The notes: generated from the sequence alone by a model not told the origin. A DNA stretch of 64,000 nt from Diplonema papillatum (GCA_030068145.1 JAPJBO010000377.1:62001-126000), one strand, 5' to 3'; positions 10,483-25,419 are shown, counted from the first letter of the stretch. Translations and numbers: made by a program.

Positions 10483-13400
10483 GCCTAGGGGGGGGGGCTG
10501 TGCGTGGCTTCACACGCAGCGAATCTGCATTCGCTTTTTGTGTCTCGTCTGCGGGTCTTTCACGGTGACGTTGTCCCGCTCAGCCTCGTTGTTGGGAACG
10601 CCGGTCTAGCAGTCGGAGCGGACACGCGAGCACGAAACCAGCAAGGTTGCGCGCTGCCTTTGTTGTTATTTTAGGCGGCATACGCATTGCATTCACTCAG
10701 GGGTTAAGTTAGGATTTTCTTTTTAGCTCTATTCCCGGTTTTCCCGGTTTTTGCCTGTCAGCGCTGCACTGCGGTTCGGACGCGTTCCCGGCCCTCATTC
10801 GCATCCCCGGGGCCATGTTTCCGGCCTGCGGCGGCATCGGCCTTCGGCCGCGCCTCCTTGCCCTACACATGTAGCCGCCATTTCACCAGCGATGCTGCAA
10901 CGTGGTAACACCATGCCGCTGCGCCCAAGCGTGCCCGCTCAGTTGCAAAACAGAGAACGGGAGAAGCCTACAGGTGCAACAAGTAAACTGCAAGTCAGGG
11001 GAGGAAACAGCAGAGACCCAAACAGGGAGGTAGACGATGGCTTCGGAATCTTTGTTTACGTGTAGCAATACCGCTGGTCATCAGATCCACCAGCTCTTTT
11101 CACAACTCTTTCTCAGGGTCATGGCGTGTTCTTGGGCAGCTTTGAGGTCTTCGAGAGACGTATATGCAAGCTTTCTTTCCCCAGAAGTAAAGGTCTCTAC
11201 GTACGAGGAAAGAACGTCATTTGGAATGCCATCCGCGGTGCAGAATAGTAGTGCACTGCAGCAGTGCAGTGTAGTAGTGAACAAGCCGGTTCCGGGCTGG
11301 GGCGAATTCCACTTTTTTTTTTTTTCCAAAACCGGGTTTAGCCGAAAGCCGGTTTTGGAAACCGGAAAACCGGCCCTAACTTAAACCCTGATTCACTTCG
11401 TGTCTCGTCCGCGGGTCATAGTATTCCAAGACTTTGTCCCATCCAATCCAGCTACCGGTATTTTGAAAAATTGATTGACCGCACAAGTGCTGTAATAATC
11501 CTGTGCCAAAAAAGCCTGAACCAGCTGGGGAGTTTGGAACAGGATTCTTGCGGTTCAGCAGCTTTGCCATATAAAATTTCGACATCGATCCAGGGTTGGG
11601 AGGGTCGATGTTGAACGCATCCATAAAGACCAAATGAGGTGACATTTGTTCGTGGTTGATTCTCTCAGCTTCCTGCCGCCAGCTGGTACGGAAGTTCTCG
11701 AAGTTGCAATGGGCCTAAGTAGAAGGGGGTACCAAAAAGTAGTATTTGCGCAGCGTGCTGCATGAAACTTCCCAAAGCAGGCGAGTTCCGCTCGTGCGCA
11801 CACACAAAACCATTTTTCAATATACGGTATTGAGATGCCGCTCTGGCGGCCGGTGGCGGTTGCCACCGCGACCCCCCACCCTTTCTTTCAATTGGTAGTA
11901 CGCTATCTCCGTCAATCGAACAAAAGAAACGAAAGCAAAACCGAAAGACAAAAAGACTCCCAGCCTCCACGGCCGACCGGAGACTGTAAATTACCTCGAA
12001 TTGCTTTTGTGAAACACCGACCTTAACCGCAAATAACGCAACACAAAAAAGTCGGAGGGACTCAGGCGCAATTCCGTCCGATACCTTGGAGCGCGAAACC
12101 AGTTTCGACAAGAACGATAACGATAATCATAGCAGGGTGATCGAAATAAGTACACAGGGGTGTGGAAAGTCGATCTCTACCCGGCACGCACAAAGCAATC
12201 TAGAACGACAGTCATAATATTGTCTAGTCCATGAGCGTTGTCCCGATGCCCAAACCATGACGCGTGCATGGAGTGCCCCACCGGTCTAGAAGGAAGACTG
12301 AGCCCCAGACTTGAAACCCAGTTGGTGCAAAAAGTGACGGGAAACGCCAAGTACGGTCAGGAATCTGGAAAAACGAGTCCCGTATTGGCACTGGCTGACC
12401 ACAGGATCAAGAAGGAACGACGACATTTTCCGGGTCAACGACGACCTAAAAATGGAGGCTCGCAGGCATAAACCATTTCCGCAAATTGGCCATCCGGAAA
12501 ATGCCAGATCAGCTTGGGTTTCAGATCAGAAATGGTCTCAAGACCCAAAGTCCCAGGAAACCGAGCAAAATGCTATCTATCCCCACGCAGTGTGGTTGAC
12601 ATTCGTACAGTTCGCTGTGAAAAGGAAGAAAACGTAGCGCGAAATTATTCATGATCACGTGACCAGTACTCACGTTCGACGATCGTGATAGCATGGCCTC
12701 CTTCTTATTTGGTGGAACCGTACTTTTGTCTCAGCTGCTTTCATGCCATCGTCCAATTATTCGCACATGTGATGTTCTTGTGAACTCGCACGCATTTTTT
12801 CCTTTCGTGAGACCCATCGTACCTTCGGCCGAACCATTGGAGACACCGACCTCAAATGGTGCTATGCTCTCGCACAGTCCAGAAGAAGTCTCTGCTTGCA
12901 AGCTACGGTAGTCAAAGAGGCCACGTGAAGTGGGAGTGGCCTAAGTGGCTTGAAATCGCGAACTTGAGCGAGGTACGCTATTGTCCTGGATAGCGACGCG
13001 GAGACAGCAGGCGCAGGGGGCAGGTCTTGCTTTACTTTTCTCTTGGTCTTCATCGAGACCCGCCCCCGGCATCCCGACTGTCCAATCACTGTCGAGAAAG
13101 TTTGCGCCTATTGTGATGGGGTGCCCCACGAAGCCTCATACACACCACGACTACAACACGAGGATGCAGCCCTGCTTAGGTGTGCACTCAGCCATCAGGC
13201 CATTGGCTGCTAAGCACCCCCCGACCAGCAAACAGTCCGCTTGAACCTCCGTTGACGTGCTCTGTGCCCTATACGGCTCACGACCGCTGACACACAGTGG
13301 GTTTGGTTATGTCCACTCTACGTAGCTGTGGCCATGCCTCTCGGCGTTGGTGGGGAGTCATGCTGATCTGCTGCCGGCGGCAGCCTCGAGTATCTCAAAG

Positions 13401-13556
13401 CAGGCGCAGAGCAAGAGCAAGGAGATGTTTTGAGGGAGAGAAGCTCTGGTTGCAGTTGTGTTCGTAGCCGGAAAGTATTAGTCTGCCGACAGCCAATCCA
13501 AAACGGGCCCCCGCGTCGCGTGTAAAGCTTCTGCACCACCAAACCACACACAAGAC

Positions 13557-13558
13557 AG
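13557..13558 (+). promoter_or_regulatory. Probable SL trans-splice acceptor of UBA1
   Basis: AG at the end of CACACACAAGACAG is the last acceptor-like AG before the GC-rich leader and would give a 40-nt 5' UTR after the SL. It resembles the cis-acceptors of this gene. Inferred from position only. Confidence 0.45.
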
Positions 13559-13598
13559 GCGAAGCACGGGGGGGGAGGAAGGGCGTGTGAACGGGAAG

Positions 13599-16500
13599 AT
13601 GGACGCCATGGAGGTAGATGGCCAACCGGACAAGGGGTTTGACGAGCAGCTGTACAGCAGGCAGGCATACGCGATAGGTGCCGATGCTCAAGTACGCCTG
13701 GGAAGGACCGACGTGATGGTGTGCGGTATGACCGGATTGGGTCTAGAGCTTGCGAAGAACATCATTCTCACGGGTATGTAGCTTTCCCTCTGCACCATGC
13801 GCATGCTAGCATCAAACATGCATGGGACAGACAGTGCTGCCTAAGCATTAACCTGAGCTTCTCTGTGTTCCCTCGTCCGTAGCAGTGCTCTACAGGGGGT
13901 TTGCGTGCGTGTCTGTGTGCCTAAAATTGGGGATCCTTGGACTCAACCCTGCAAAAAACCCGCGAACCGCAGGCGTCCGATCGGTAACCCTCGTGGACTC
14001 GGAGCCGGTGTCCTTCGCGGACTTGTCGTCTGGGTTCTACTTCACGAAGGACGACGTCGGTATGAACCGGGCGCGTACCTCGCGAAGCTGCAGGAGCTGC
14101 ACAAGTACGTCAAGGTAACGAAGCTGCCGCGCGAGACGCTGACACCAGAGGACCTGTCGCAGTGGAGGGCCGCGTCGGTGGACGCGCACCCGCAGTCGCA
14201 GCAGGTCGTCGTTTTTGTCGACAAGCTGACGACTAGCCTGAAGCCGCTGAACGTGGCTTGCCGGGCGCACGGCAGAGACCTCTAAAAAATAATGAAAGTG
14301 TTCACCAAAGAAACAACCCACATCCACCTAGCCTGTATGTATGAGAACCCGCGCAGCAAGAGTCACCCGGAAACCCTAAAAACCAAGCAACTCAACCCTG
14401 CAAACCCTCGTGGACTCAGAGCCGGTGTCCTTCGCGGACTTGTTGTCTGGGTTCTACTTCACGAAGGACGACGTCGGTATGAACCGGGCGCGTACCTCGC
14501 GAAGCTGCAGGAGCTGCACAGTACGTCAAAGTGACGAAGCTGCCGCGCGAGACGCTGACACCGGAGGACCTGTCGCAGGGCCGCGTCGGTGGACGCGCAC
14601 CCGCAGTCGCAGCAGGTCGTCGTTTTCGTCGACAAGCTGACGACGTGCCTCAAGCCGCTGAACGTGGCTTGCCGGGGGCACGGCAGAGACCTCTACAAAT
14701 TATGAAAGTGTCCACCAAAGAAACAACCCACACCCACCTAGCCTTAACTGCTGTATGAGAACCCGTGTAGCAAGAGTCACCCGGAAACCCTAAAAACCAA
14801 GCAACTCAACCCTGCAAAAAACCGCGAACCGCAGGCGTCCGATCGGTAACCCTCGTGGACTCGGAGCCGGTGTCCTTCGCGGACTTGTCGTCTGGGTTCT
14901 ACTTCACGAAGGATGACGTCGGTGTGAACCGGGCGGACGCGTGCCTCGCGAAGCTGCAGGAGCTGAACAAGTACGTCAAGGTGACGAAGCTGCCGCGCGA
15001 GACGCTGACACCGGAGGACCTGTCGCAGTGGAGGGCCGCGTCGGTGGACGCGCACCCGCAGTCGCAGCAGGTCGTCGTTTTCGTCGACAAGCTGACGACG
15101 TGCCTCAAGCCGCTGAACGCGGCTTGCCGGGCGCACGGCGTCAAATTCATCGCGTGCGAGAGCCGCGGGCTGGCCAGCTGCATCTTCGTCGACAACGGCC
15201 CGCAGCACACCGTCTACGATCCCGACGGCGAGGAGATCAAGACCCTCCTCGTCGTCGCTGTCGGTGCCCAGATCCAGGTATGGGTTCGGACCGCTGTTTC
15301 GCCGCGCCCTTGCCAATACTCTCCCCATCCTTTCCCCACCGTTCCTTTCATTTCTTTTACATAAGCGCCAGCTTGGAAGGAAATGCTCGACGATGCTGCC
15401 TGACAAAGAACAGAAGGGATCCCAAGTACTGTAACTACCGAACGACGTGTTGAACGGACGTGAGGTCATGCGGGTCTACCCCCTACACGACAAATCACAG
15501 AAACACAACAGGTCAAAGTCCTGAGTGAAAAAACAACACACGGTGGTGTAAGCGAAGAACAAATCAGATTGTGTTTGTATTGTATTTCGCCCCTCTACCT
15601 CTATATCTCCTCCCTTCCATTGGGAGTCGAGTATCTTTCTACACACATCGTCTTCGATACGGCGCTCTTCGGGATCGTCATGGGGATCATCACACACACT
15701 AATCGAAGAAGCAAATGTCGAGCCAAAAGGTCCATGCAAATGGTGTAGAGCGCATGCGGTGTGTAAACTGAATCACCTCGGGTACGAGCGCGTGTGGACA
15801 GACAGTTGCGAGGAGGCAGCTTTTATGTAAGGAAAACAACACACGAATCTGAACCCCACAAGTACAAGGTCGAAAGGCACCAACATCTGTACGCCCGTAT
15901 AGGATCGTCAACACAAAAAAACGAAACTACACACAGGTGCACGACGACAATCGACACGAGCTCTCCGACGGCGACACGGTGATGTTCACGGACCTGCCCA
16001 ACTTCCCGGAGCTCCACAACACCTCGTTCGACGCCCCGAACCCGAATTTGGTCCAAGTCAAGGTGACAGGACCGTTCACGTTCACCCTCGAGAAGGACGG
16101 GGTATGCCTTTTCGCTTCAGCACGGCGCGGGCATTTTGATGTGGCTTTTCGTCTTAGTTTGTCCATGTGGCATACTACCGGCATCTTTTTTTTGTACGAG
16201 CGATTCTGTAGGTTGCCCTACATGTCATCATGCAATTCTTACAACCTCTTTCCTCCAGGGCAGTACCCACATCGAATTTCGAATAGTATGATGCTAGACA
16301 ACGTCGTTGTCTCCTTTAAAGAGGTGTTTAGTTCAGCTAATCCCGAGCAAAGCCGCGGCAGGACCAAACCGGATCAGTCATTTGTTTATTTGTTTGTATG
16401 GTTAAGAAGACGACTGCACACAAAGATAGCTCAAAGCATTTGCCAAATAACACGAAAAGCCTCTAGGCAAAAATCGTTTTCACAGTTCTTTTTTCGGAGA

Positions 16501-19500
16501 AGGATATGTTAACCTTGCGCATTTCCAACAAAACGATTCTCTTGCTCTTGGGTTCTCCCTGTCAACCTGTTTGTACGTGCCGGGGGAGGATTCGCCTGCT
16601 AGTGGATGATGGTGAGTGAATATGCTCGTCAGGCCAATCTTCTCCCAAAGACGCTGCCAGCGTTCTCTTTCGTGTTTACAATGCATGTTTATTGTTACCA
16701 CGAAAAATCCGCAGAAACCGTTCGACTGCACGCGTTACAAGTACGTGCGGGGCGGCTACGTGACGAAGGTGCGGCAGCCAGCGCAGATGGTGTTCCGCAG
16801 CCTCGAGGACTCGATGCGCGAGCCGGAGTTCCTGCTCACCGACTTCGCCAAAATGGACGCACCGGGCACGCTGCACCTTCTGTTCCTCGCCCTGCACGAG
16901 TTCCACAAGGCGCACAACCACATGCCGGGCCCCCACAACAACGATCACGCCGACGAAGTCGTCGGGCTCGCACGAGAGCACAAGAAGAGCTTCCCCGACT
17001 TTAACCTCGATGAGCCCCTCATCCACTCTCTTGCGAAGGTATCTATGCTTGCTTACAAGGCACCTGCTGTTGTTCATTTTGTTTTGTCGAGACATGGCAC
17101 TGGCATGATGGCACTGTTTTTTACGTAAGCTTGCAATCAATGAGCGAACCAACACCATACTGAGAAAAAATAAGATCATATCACCGGTTGAGATGGTTTA
17201 GATGTCTGCGCTTTACATGGAAATTCCGAAGACAACCCAGGCGAAGCGGAAAGATATCCCGCCACCATGCACACCAATGCGGGGCCTGCATTCTCGTTTT
17301 GTAGCCGTGTTGTGCATACGGCGACTTGGTGGCCTGGTCAACCTCCTCATCACTACACGGGCACAACCCCTTTCGCGACCTAGTTTGGACAGTCGGGAAC
17401 AGGTTGACTTTCGAACGTGGTCGCCGTTTCTCAGAGTGCTTCTCTCCGAGCTTTGTCCACCCATCGCTGTCATTTGGTCGTGTCGGTTTGTATGTCAAAT
17501 ATGTATCCACTCGACCTTGCAGCTTACAGGCCAACGGGTTGGATCGAGCTGGGTTCTTGTTCAGACACGTGGAAGCATTATTGTCTCGCTGCCGTTTATC
17601 ATCGGAACAACAACACAGGTTTCCTCCGGCAATCTGAACCCCATGGCCACAATGGTTGGTGGCTTTGCTGCCCACGAGGTGCTGAAGGCGGCCTCCGGGA
17701 AGTTCACACCCATCAACCAGTGGTTCTACTTCGACGCCCGGGAGTGCTTGCTTAACCCCGCACCCTCGCCGGAGACGTGCCAGCCGCAGAACAGGTTTGC
17801 TCTTCTCCACCGGGGAGGGGATGAGTTCTGAACTGGACAGACGCCTCAACTGGAAGCCTCAGAAGCTGGTGTTCAAAGAGGGTGCGTCACGATCAAAAAC
17901 GCGTGTAGTTTTACACGGGGGTGAGGTACCCCTGTGCAAAGTGACTACACTGTTGTCTACAGTGCCCCCGTGTTTAAGATGGATACCCCCCTTGATTAAG
18001 ATGGATACCGCCAAAACCCGAGTTTTTTATCCATCTTATGCACGGGGGGAGCTAGGTACGCATTTATTTAGCACACGGCAGAGAGGTGAGCACGTCGTGT
18101 CGGCTGGCAGACTTTTGCCCAGCATACCCCGGCAACACACCGGGCAGCCATCCCAGGTCGGAAAGCCTTGGAACATAATTTCACTGAGGAAACCCTGCAC
18201 TGGTGCACACAAAACACAACCCGCGCTCGTTCCGACGGCCGCGGCAAAAGCCCCGAAAGCGCACTGAAAACTTCCCCCGCATAAACCTCGTGGGAAACGT
18301 TTTCTTTCTGGAAATAAAATGCACAACACACACAGCCGCTACGACGGCGAAATTGCGGTGTTCGGAACCGAGTTCGTGCAAAGGCTGCAGACGGCGAAGA
18401 TGTTCGTGGTCGGCTCCGGCGCGCTTGGCTGCGAGTTCCTCAAGAACTTCGCGATGATGGGCGTCGGCTGCTCTGCGGAGGGCGCAGTCATCGTGACTGA
18501 CATGGACGGCATCGAGAAGAGTAACTTGTCGCGCCAGTTCCTTTTCCGCCCGAAGGACATTGGCCAACTCAAGTCGAAGGTAGCGGCGGAGGCAGCGAAG
18601 GCCATGAATCCCGATCTCTCCGTCAAATACCTCACCGAAAAGGTGTGTTGCCGCCTGGCCCTTTAAATCAACTGACAGAACCACCAGGTCTCGAACCGTA
18701 CAGTGAAGGCTCTGAACCCGTATACCAAAAGCAAGAGATAGAGGCTGCAAATTGCTGCGAGTATTGCGCCCGGAAGGTGCGCCCTGAATTGCCCGGCGCC
18801 TCGTTTGGTATTGGGCGACAATTTCGCAAGAGCAACTTTCGCCTGTGATACTGTCTTGGGTGCGAGAGGTGGACCCGAATGCCACTGGTCTACCGAACAG
18901 GACTGATGGCCGCTGACATCTGTTGTGTCTGTTCAAACCGCCGCTCATCATTCTATCTATCAACCAGTCCAAATCGTGTTTTTCTAGTTTTTTCTCGCTG
19001 CTGCGCCTGCCAGATTGTCATCGGCCGGATGCCCTCGTGCACCCAACGCAAAAGATACACAAAACACCCAGTCCCGATGCTTTCGTCCCACGTTTCCACC
19101 ACGAACCTTGTCTGATCGCACACCCTCCACACCAAGAGATCGACGAACGTCCTTTTTTCGAACCAATTCAACGTCGCAGGTGGCGCCTGAGACCGAAAAC
19201 GTGTTCGATGACAGTTTCTGGGAGTCGCTGGACGCCGTCACCAACGCGCTGGACAACATCCAGGCGCGACTGTACGTCGACTCGCGGTGCGTGTATTACC
19301 ACAAGCCGCTGCTGGAATCTGGCACCCTCGGGTCGAAAGGCAACGTCCAAGTCGTCATGCCGCGGCTCACGGAGGCCTACGGCACGAGCAGGGACCCCCC
19401 CGAGAAGACGTTTCCCGTCTGCACCCTCAAGAACTTCCCCAACGCCATCGAGCACACGATCCAGTGGGCCCGCGATTCCTTCGGAGGTACGCTCGATTTA

Positions 19501-22500
19501 TTTTCTCCACTCTCTCCTTGAATAAACAAAAGAGGCTTTTCATTTCTGAGACGACCTCTAATTTTTTGAACGTTCCGTCGGGGGCCCGAGTACCCCCCCC
19601 CCCAGTGCTGATGCTAAGGCCCCTAAACTCGGCATCGTTGTCAGCCGGACGGCAACGAGGGGTGGGTGGGTACCCCCCCCCCCCTAAACACCCGGTGGTT
19701 TCCTCAGCAGCGGCCAAGAAAAAAAAAATTTTTTTTTGTATAAGCACCTGCTTTGTAGGAAATACTTGAGGAGGCTGCCAGTTGCAAAAGATCAAAGGAG
19801 GTAAATGTGCTGTAGCCCACACGAAACACAGGTGAATCTGGGTTCAGTGGCGGGCGTAAGCGTTCAACAAAAAAGACCCAGTTTGTAGTTGTATTGTTTC
19901 TCCCCCTCTAGCCTCCTTCGAAGTAAGCACAAGGCAGTCCCTCGAGTGTTTTTTGGCCCAAATCCTTCAAAAAAGCACTCGAAAAAAAATTTTTGACCCA
20001 CTTTTTCCACCATTTCACCTTAGAGAATTTAGCTAAGGTGGGTCCCACAGTAGGTCCACAGTGGGTTGCACCAGGAGGGGGGGGGGGGGGGGGTAGGGGG
20101 GGGGTACCCACCCCCACCCAGGGTTAGCAACTTCGTTTTGGGTCTCAGGCTTAGTATCAGCACTGCCCCCCCCCCCCTTTCAAGAGCGAAACATGAGACG
20201 AAGAACGAGGTGCACACAACACCGCGGTGAAAAAAACACAGGGGGCTAGTCCCTCAAGGTTTCATTCCCCACTTTGGGAGCCGTACACTCCGCTCTTTAC
20301 AACTTTCTATTTTCTATTTTGCATCCCTTTCCTAGACGACATCTTCCTCGAAGAAGACTTGATGCTAGCATCAACCATGCATGAGAGGCAGTGCTCTGCC
20401 TAAACAATAAACTAAGATTTCCCCCCCTGGTCAGCGGTTCCCCTTGATTTCTCGATTCCTCACGGATATCCTCAATGGACGATGCATCGAAGTGGTTTCG
20501 CGGCGCTAGTCTCGCAGACCTGCGACCGCGGTGTCGCGCAGCGCGACGCCGCGGGGCGCACGACGCGTAACCCGTACCGGCTTGTCCTGTGTGCACTCGC
20601 GCGCCTGCCAAAATGTAACCTCATGAACGTGAACTTGAGCCAGTCCACATACCCTCTAAACGACCGACGGTTGCACTCTACTTGTCTGCATCTGTGTGTA
20701 CGTGAAAACGTGGAAACATTGTTGCGGACCACGCGCCAACGCGAACTCGAAAGCTTTCTTCAGTGTAGTCGCTGTCCTCGGTACCAGAATCACGGGGATG
20801 CTCCGGCTTGAGCAGCGACGTTATCCAGGGTTCTTCTAGGCTTTGCAAGCCGAGGCATGGTCCCGCACTGAGTAGAGCCAGGTCGGGGTTGAGATCGTTC
20901 AGATCTTGTGCGGCACCGCGCCTCAAGCGTGTGCGTGTCCCATCCGACTGTCGGTTTCGCGTGGTGTGAAGTCTTTCCTTTTAGGGACGCTAGCAGTCAA
21001 CGTATGGTATCCCGTCCAGCTTTTCGCCTTTCGGAGGACCTTGTCCCTGGCGTACGGCCACGTCGAATGCACTGGGCAGATGGCTCTCATCCATCTTTTT
21101 CCCTGAGCTCTCTCCACAGGTGCATCCCGTGTCCAGCACCTCCCCTTCCGGTTCATTCTTACGCCTTCTGAGTGCCACGTACGTAGCCTGTCTTTGAACT
21201 TGAAGACGGAGCTATGCCTTTTTTGACGTCCTCAGTTCCTTGCGTATCGCGCTGGCACGTCTGTTGTACAGCCCCCCAGTCCGACAAAGGGGATCGCCAG
21301 ACCCTCAGAAGGAAAACGTAAGCAAGGCAGGTTATCCTTGCGAAGTCCTCGACAGATACAAGCGTTCTCACAGGACAGTATGACCCTCCGGTCGTCTACT
21401 ATCTTATCAAGGAGGTCGTCTATGGCGTCCATCCCGCGCACGCGGACTTGGCTCCTAAAGACATCATCCAGTACCTTGGACTGAACGGTGTCGCATCTCT
21501 GAATCTTCGTCGGAATGCAAGTATTCTCCTTGCTCAGTTCAGCCAAAGCACAACACGTTGGAGAAGAAGCAGTCCAGTTCACTGCGACGATCACCGGCGT
21601 AGTTTTGTTTTGACTGGGCCTGGTCCATATCAGCGATTTGTATGCGTCGGATTGGTCCAGCTCGGCTTGCGATATCTACACCAGTGCTGTAGCCGTCGCG
21701 TTGTTGATACCCATGAGTGAGATAGGCGTCAGAATCCTGGTCGCAGTGTCGCAGTGTTTGTGGGATGGGCGTCGTCATAGCCACGGCGTTTCTCTCCCGT
21801 ACGACGATACACCGTCGTATCGGGATGAACTGTTCCCCTGACAGGTCGGCGCTGTAAGAGGACCTTCGAGCCAGCCTTGCGCATGGATCTCATCGACGTC
21901 AGTCTCCTTGCAACCTTGGCGAAGTCTCTCCTTTCGGGTCCGATCACCTCGGTCCGATGGGAGCGTGTCGCTGCGGTGCGTCCATCTCCGCTTTCTTTGT
22001 TCCCCGGGTCTGGGTAAATGAATCGGTCATGTGCCAATGGAAATGCAAAAGTCAAGACCGTTCCTCTCCCATGGACTCGTATGCGCTCGATCAAATGGTC
22101 AAGGTAATCGGGAAGACACGATGGTGAAATACAAAAAATGCAATCGAGGAAAGCTATCGGTCGTAAAGATACGATCGAGGACTGCCCCTTTGAAAGCTGA
22201 AGAATGAATAGAATGGGCGGGAGAAGTGCAACCAGTCAATGCGAGGCGGCCATCTGGCCCAGTTGCCAGGGTTGACTGTCTGAAATAAACGGGGACACAA
22301 CGCTCCAACCAAATTCGATAACTCCGACAGCAACTGAGTGCAAAGGTTGCACAGAGTGTACCCACCCCTCCCAACGATTTCACGACAAGCGAGCAGAGCG
22401 ACTCATCATCGAAGTGACCGAAGCAGAAAATGACGACAAATCGAGCTTCGATGTCCGTATTGTCGCACACGAACCACGCCATCAGGCAGCAAGTTGAAGG

Positions 22501-25388
22501 GGCTCGGAGGCTCACGCATTACTCTCACCTCGTGTACCACCGTTCAGCACACAGCGCATAGGACCTCTTCCCATATTGCCAGAAGTCACCCGAAGACTCT
22601 AAACCCCCGGAGTCTCAAGCGAGCTTTCACTCTAATAATATCATACTATCCTGTAAATCTTTCGCAGTCGTCGCTGACCTCTCATGTCACTCTACCTGTG
22701 CGTAGGTTGCTCGTAGGTCCAGAGTCCGCCAAGAGCTGTGTTCGTCCAGAGCCTCCTTTGGCAGAAGACCAAAAAGTGAGGATTTTCCAAACTTGTGTCT
22801 CTTCGTTGTGCGGGTTGTCGCCAACAAGGATAGACCAGATAGGCGTCGTCCTCTTTCCAGACTCTCAGGCTGCTCGTCGCTCGCGCATGCAGCGCACTGG
22901 TACGAGTCATGTGTCACCGCTCGATAAACTTTAATAGTCTGTTTTCAGGATCCACCGGTTTGACCCTTGGGAAGGCAGGTGCCTGCAGACGCGTTTGCAG
23001 ACGAATTTCGGAAAACTGTACGTGCATATGCAGACGGCCGACTGTCAGGTGGCTTCCGACCATCGTTGTCAGTCCCAGCATTGGCTGTCGCGGTGCGAAG
23101 CATCTTTCAGCGTCACACGGCAAACACACATGGGTCAGTGACTACTCGAAACTGTCGTGTTGGGCTCCCTTCATTATTCCTGGTCCGCACGTCCGCATGA
23201 AGGATACCCGAGCAGGCTGACCTGCAGGCTGACAGAGGTTGCGGAGAAGTCATTCAACGCATTTCATTCGGACCCGGAGCATACCGGAGGCCGCTCATAA
23301 TAGCCCGGAAGCTGCGAAACTGCCCCTTCTTGCTCACGGATGTACTTTCTCGATTTTCCTCTATTACTTGGTCGACGAACATGTGGGCAGTGTTCTGCCC
23401 GAACGTTAGACTAGCATCCTCATCCCTTTCCAAACGCGTAGGATTCTTCACATCTGCGCCGCGTGATGCGAATGGCTACCTGACGGACGATACGTTCCTG
23501 GCGATGCTTGAGAAGGAACCCAGCACGCGCACGAGCACCCTGCAAACGATCAAAGACATGCTCATCACCGAAAAGCCTTCGAGCTTCGCCGACTGCGTGC
23601 GGTGGGCGCGCGCGCGGTTCGACGAACTGTTCTGCAACTCGATCAAGACCCTCCTCTACAACTTCCCGCTCGACACCGTCACCAACTCCGGCGAACTGTT
23701 TTGGAGCGGCGCGAAGCGGCCCCCTACACCTCTTGAGGTATCCAGTTTTTTGCCCGTTTTTATTCGTAAACTCGAAAGAGAACGCCGGCAGCGTGTTTGG
23801 GAGGAGATCAGCCAAACGATCACGGTCACTTACTAACAGGCCAACTTCCCCCGGCAGTACAAACAAACATCGCGCCTATTCTTTGTCGTAGTAACAATGC
23901 TTTGTAAACACGAAAAAGAACGCTGGCAGCGTGTTTGGAAGAAGTTTAGCCTAACGATCATATTCACTCGCTATCAATCACTAGCAGGCCAATCCTCCCC
24001 CGGCACGTCCAAACAAAACATTCACGCGCGTTTTGGGCATCGACCCGCTTGTCGGGTGTGTCTCGGACACCTTCTTTACCTCCAGCTTCTGAAGGCGGGG
24101 CTCCAGTACGGTCAGACCACGACCTAAAGCCACCCGGTGACTCTGAGCCTCGCCCTCCAAAGTTTCAAGCGAAGCTTTCCGACCGATAATAAACCTGAAC
24201 AGTTCGACGCGTCCGACCCGACCCACGCTCTGTTCGTGCATTCAGCAGCAAACCTGCGAGCCTTCTTGTTCAAGATCCCAGGGTGCACGGACATGGGCAA
24301 GGTGATGCAGGAGGCGGCCAGCATCCCCTCGATACCGTTCGTTCCGAAGAAGGTGAAGATCCAGGTCGAAGAGAACGAGAAGGTCGAGGCTAGCAACGTC
24401 GACGCTTCGCCCGAGGAACTCGAGGCGCAGCTGCCGCCCAGGTCGTCCGTCCCGCAGGGGTTGGCGGAAGCCGAGTTCGAGAAGGACGACGACACGAACT
24501 TCCACGTCGACTTTATCACAGCCTGCTCAAACCTCCGCGCCCGCAACTACGCCATCCCAGAGGCAGACCGCAACAAGACCAAGCAGATCGCTGGGAAGGT
24601 ATGTCCAGAGACGCACAAGAAACCCTCCCCAATGGCCATACGAAGGGCCGTACGAAAAACGCGCTAAAATTTTTAGCAGTTCCCTGCCCCTCGATATAAC
24701 CAGCCCGGATGGCCGAAGATGCAGATTCTGTTTTTAAATCCGGGTTCTGGTGTCGCGGTCCGCGGCTTTATCCTCGTACCAGGATCCTGGTACGAGGATC
24801 CTCGTACCAGGATTCTCGTACCAGGATTCTCGTACCAGGATCCTCGTACCAGGATGTGCAACGGCGGTTCAAGAAGGCAGTACGCTATTAGTGCGTACTC
24901 GTTTTCCACCCCCACCGAAGATGCAGATTTCCGGACACGAGATTTCAATATCGTGTCCGGATTGCGACTATCGCTACCCGCAACGCAACTCTATATACCT
25001 CGAACAAGGACGTGTACCGGTGGTTCAAGAAGGCAGTGCGTACTCGTTTTCCACCCCCACCGAAGATGCAGATTCATTTTTGTGCCCGGTTTGCGACTAT
25101 CGCTGCCCGCAACTTTATATACCTCGAAAAAGAACGTGTAGCGGTAAGTGCGCTGTCAGTGCGTACTCGGTTTCTTATCCCCACCGAAGGTGCAGGTTCT
25201 TTCCGACTATACGCTGCCCGCAATTTATAGTGCAAGCTTGGGTAACGGTGGTTCAAGAAGGCAGTACACTGCCAGTGTGTCGGACTCCCGATGCATTCAA
25301 TCCAGCATCTCGTCTTTCTGAATCGTCCCGGGGCATGTTTTGTCCCAAAATGTGTTGTAGCTGAGCCCGTTTTTAACAGTATCAGACA

Positions 25389-25419
<31 letters not shown>

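Larger units (their letters stand above)
6330..13558. other. Gene-free stretch with scattered repeats
   Basis: I see no recognisable protein gene on either strand. Open frames here are short, of low complexity or carry no known motif. Contents are a 60-bp perfect hairpin (6708-6767), repeat copies shared with 58 kb (8152-8302) and with 19 and 47 kb (9112-9255), a minus-strand copy of the dispersed 55-nt motif (about 8331-8362) and a palindromic element (10372-10482). Base composition is lower in GC than the flanking exons. Confidence 0.6.
19487..23441 (+). other. UBA1 intron 7, 3955 nt, repeat-filled
   Basis: The intron runs from GTACGC to CGCGTAG. It contains R2 and R3 repeats, long C and G runs (19597-19608, 19671-19683, 20080-20107) able to form G-quadruplexes, and a copy of the 55-nt motif at 22584-22634. 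I found no nested gene on either strand. Confidence 0.75.
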
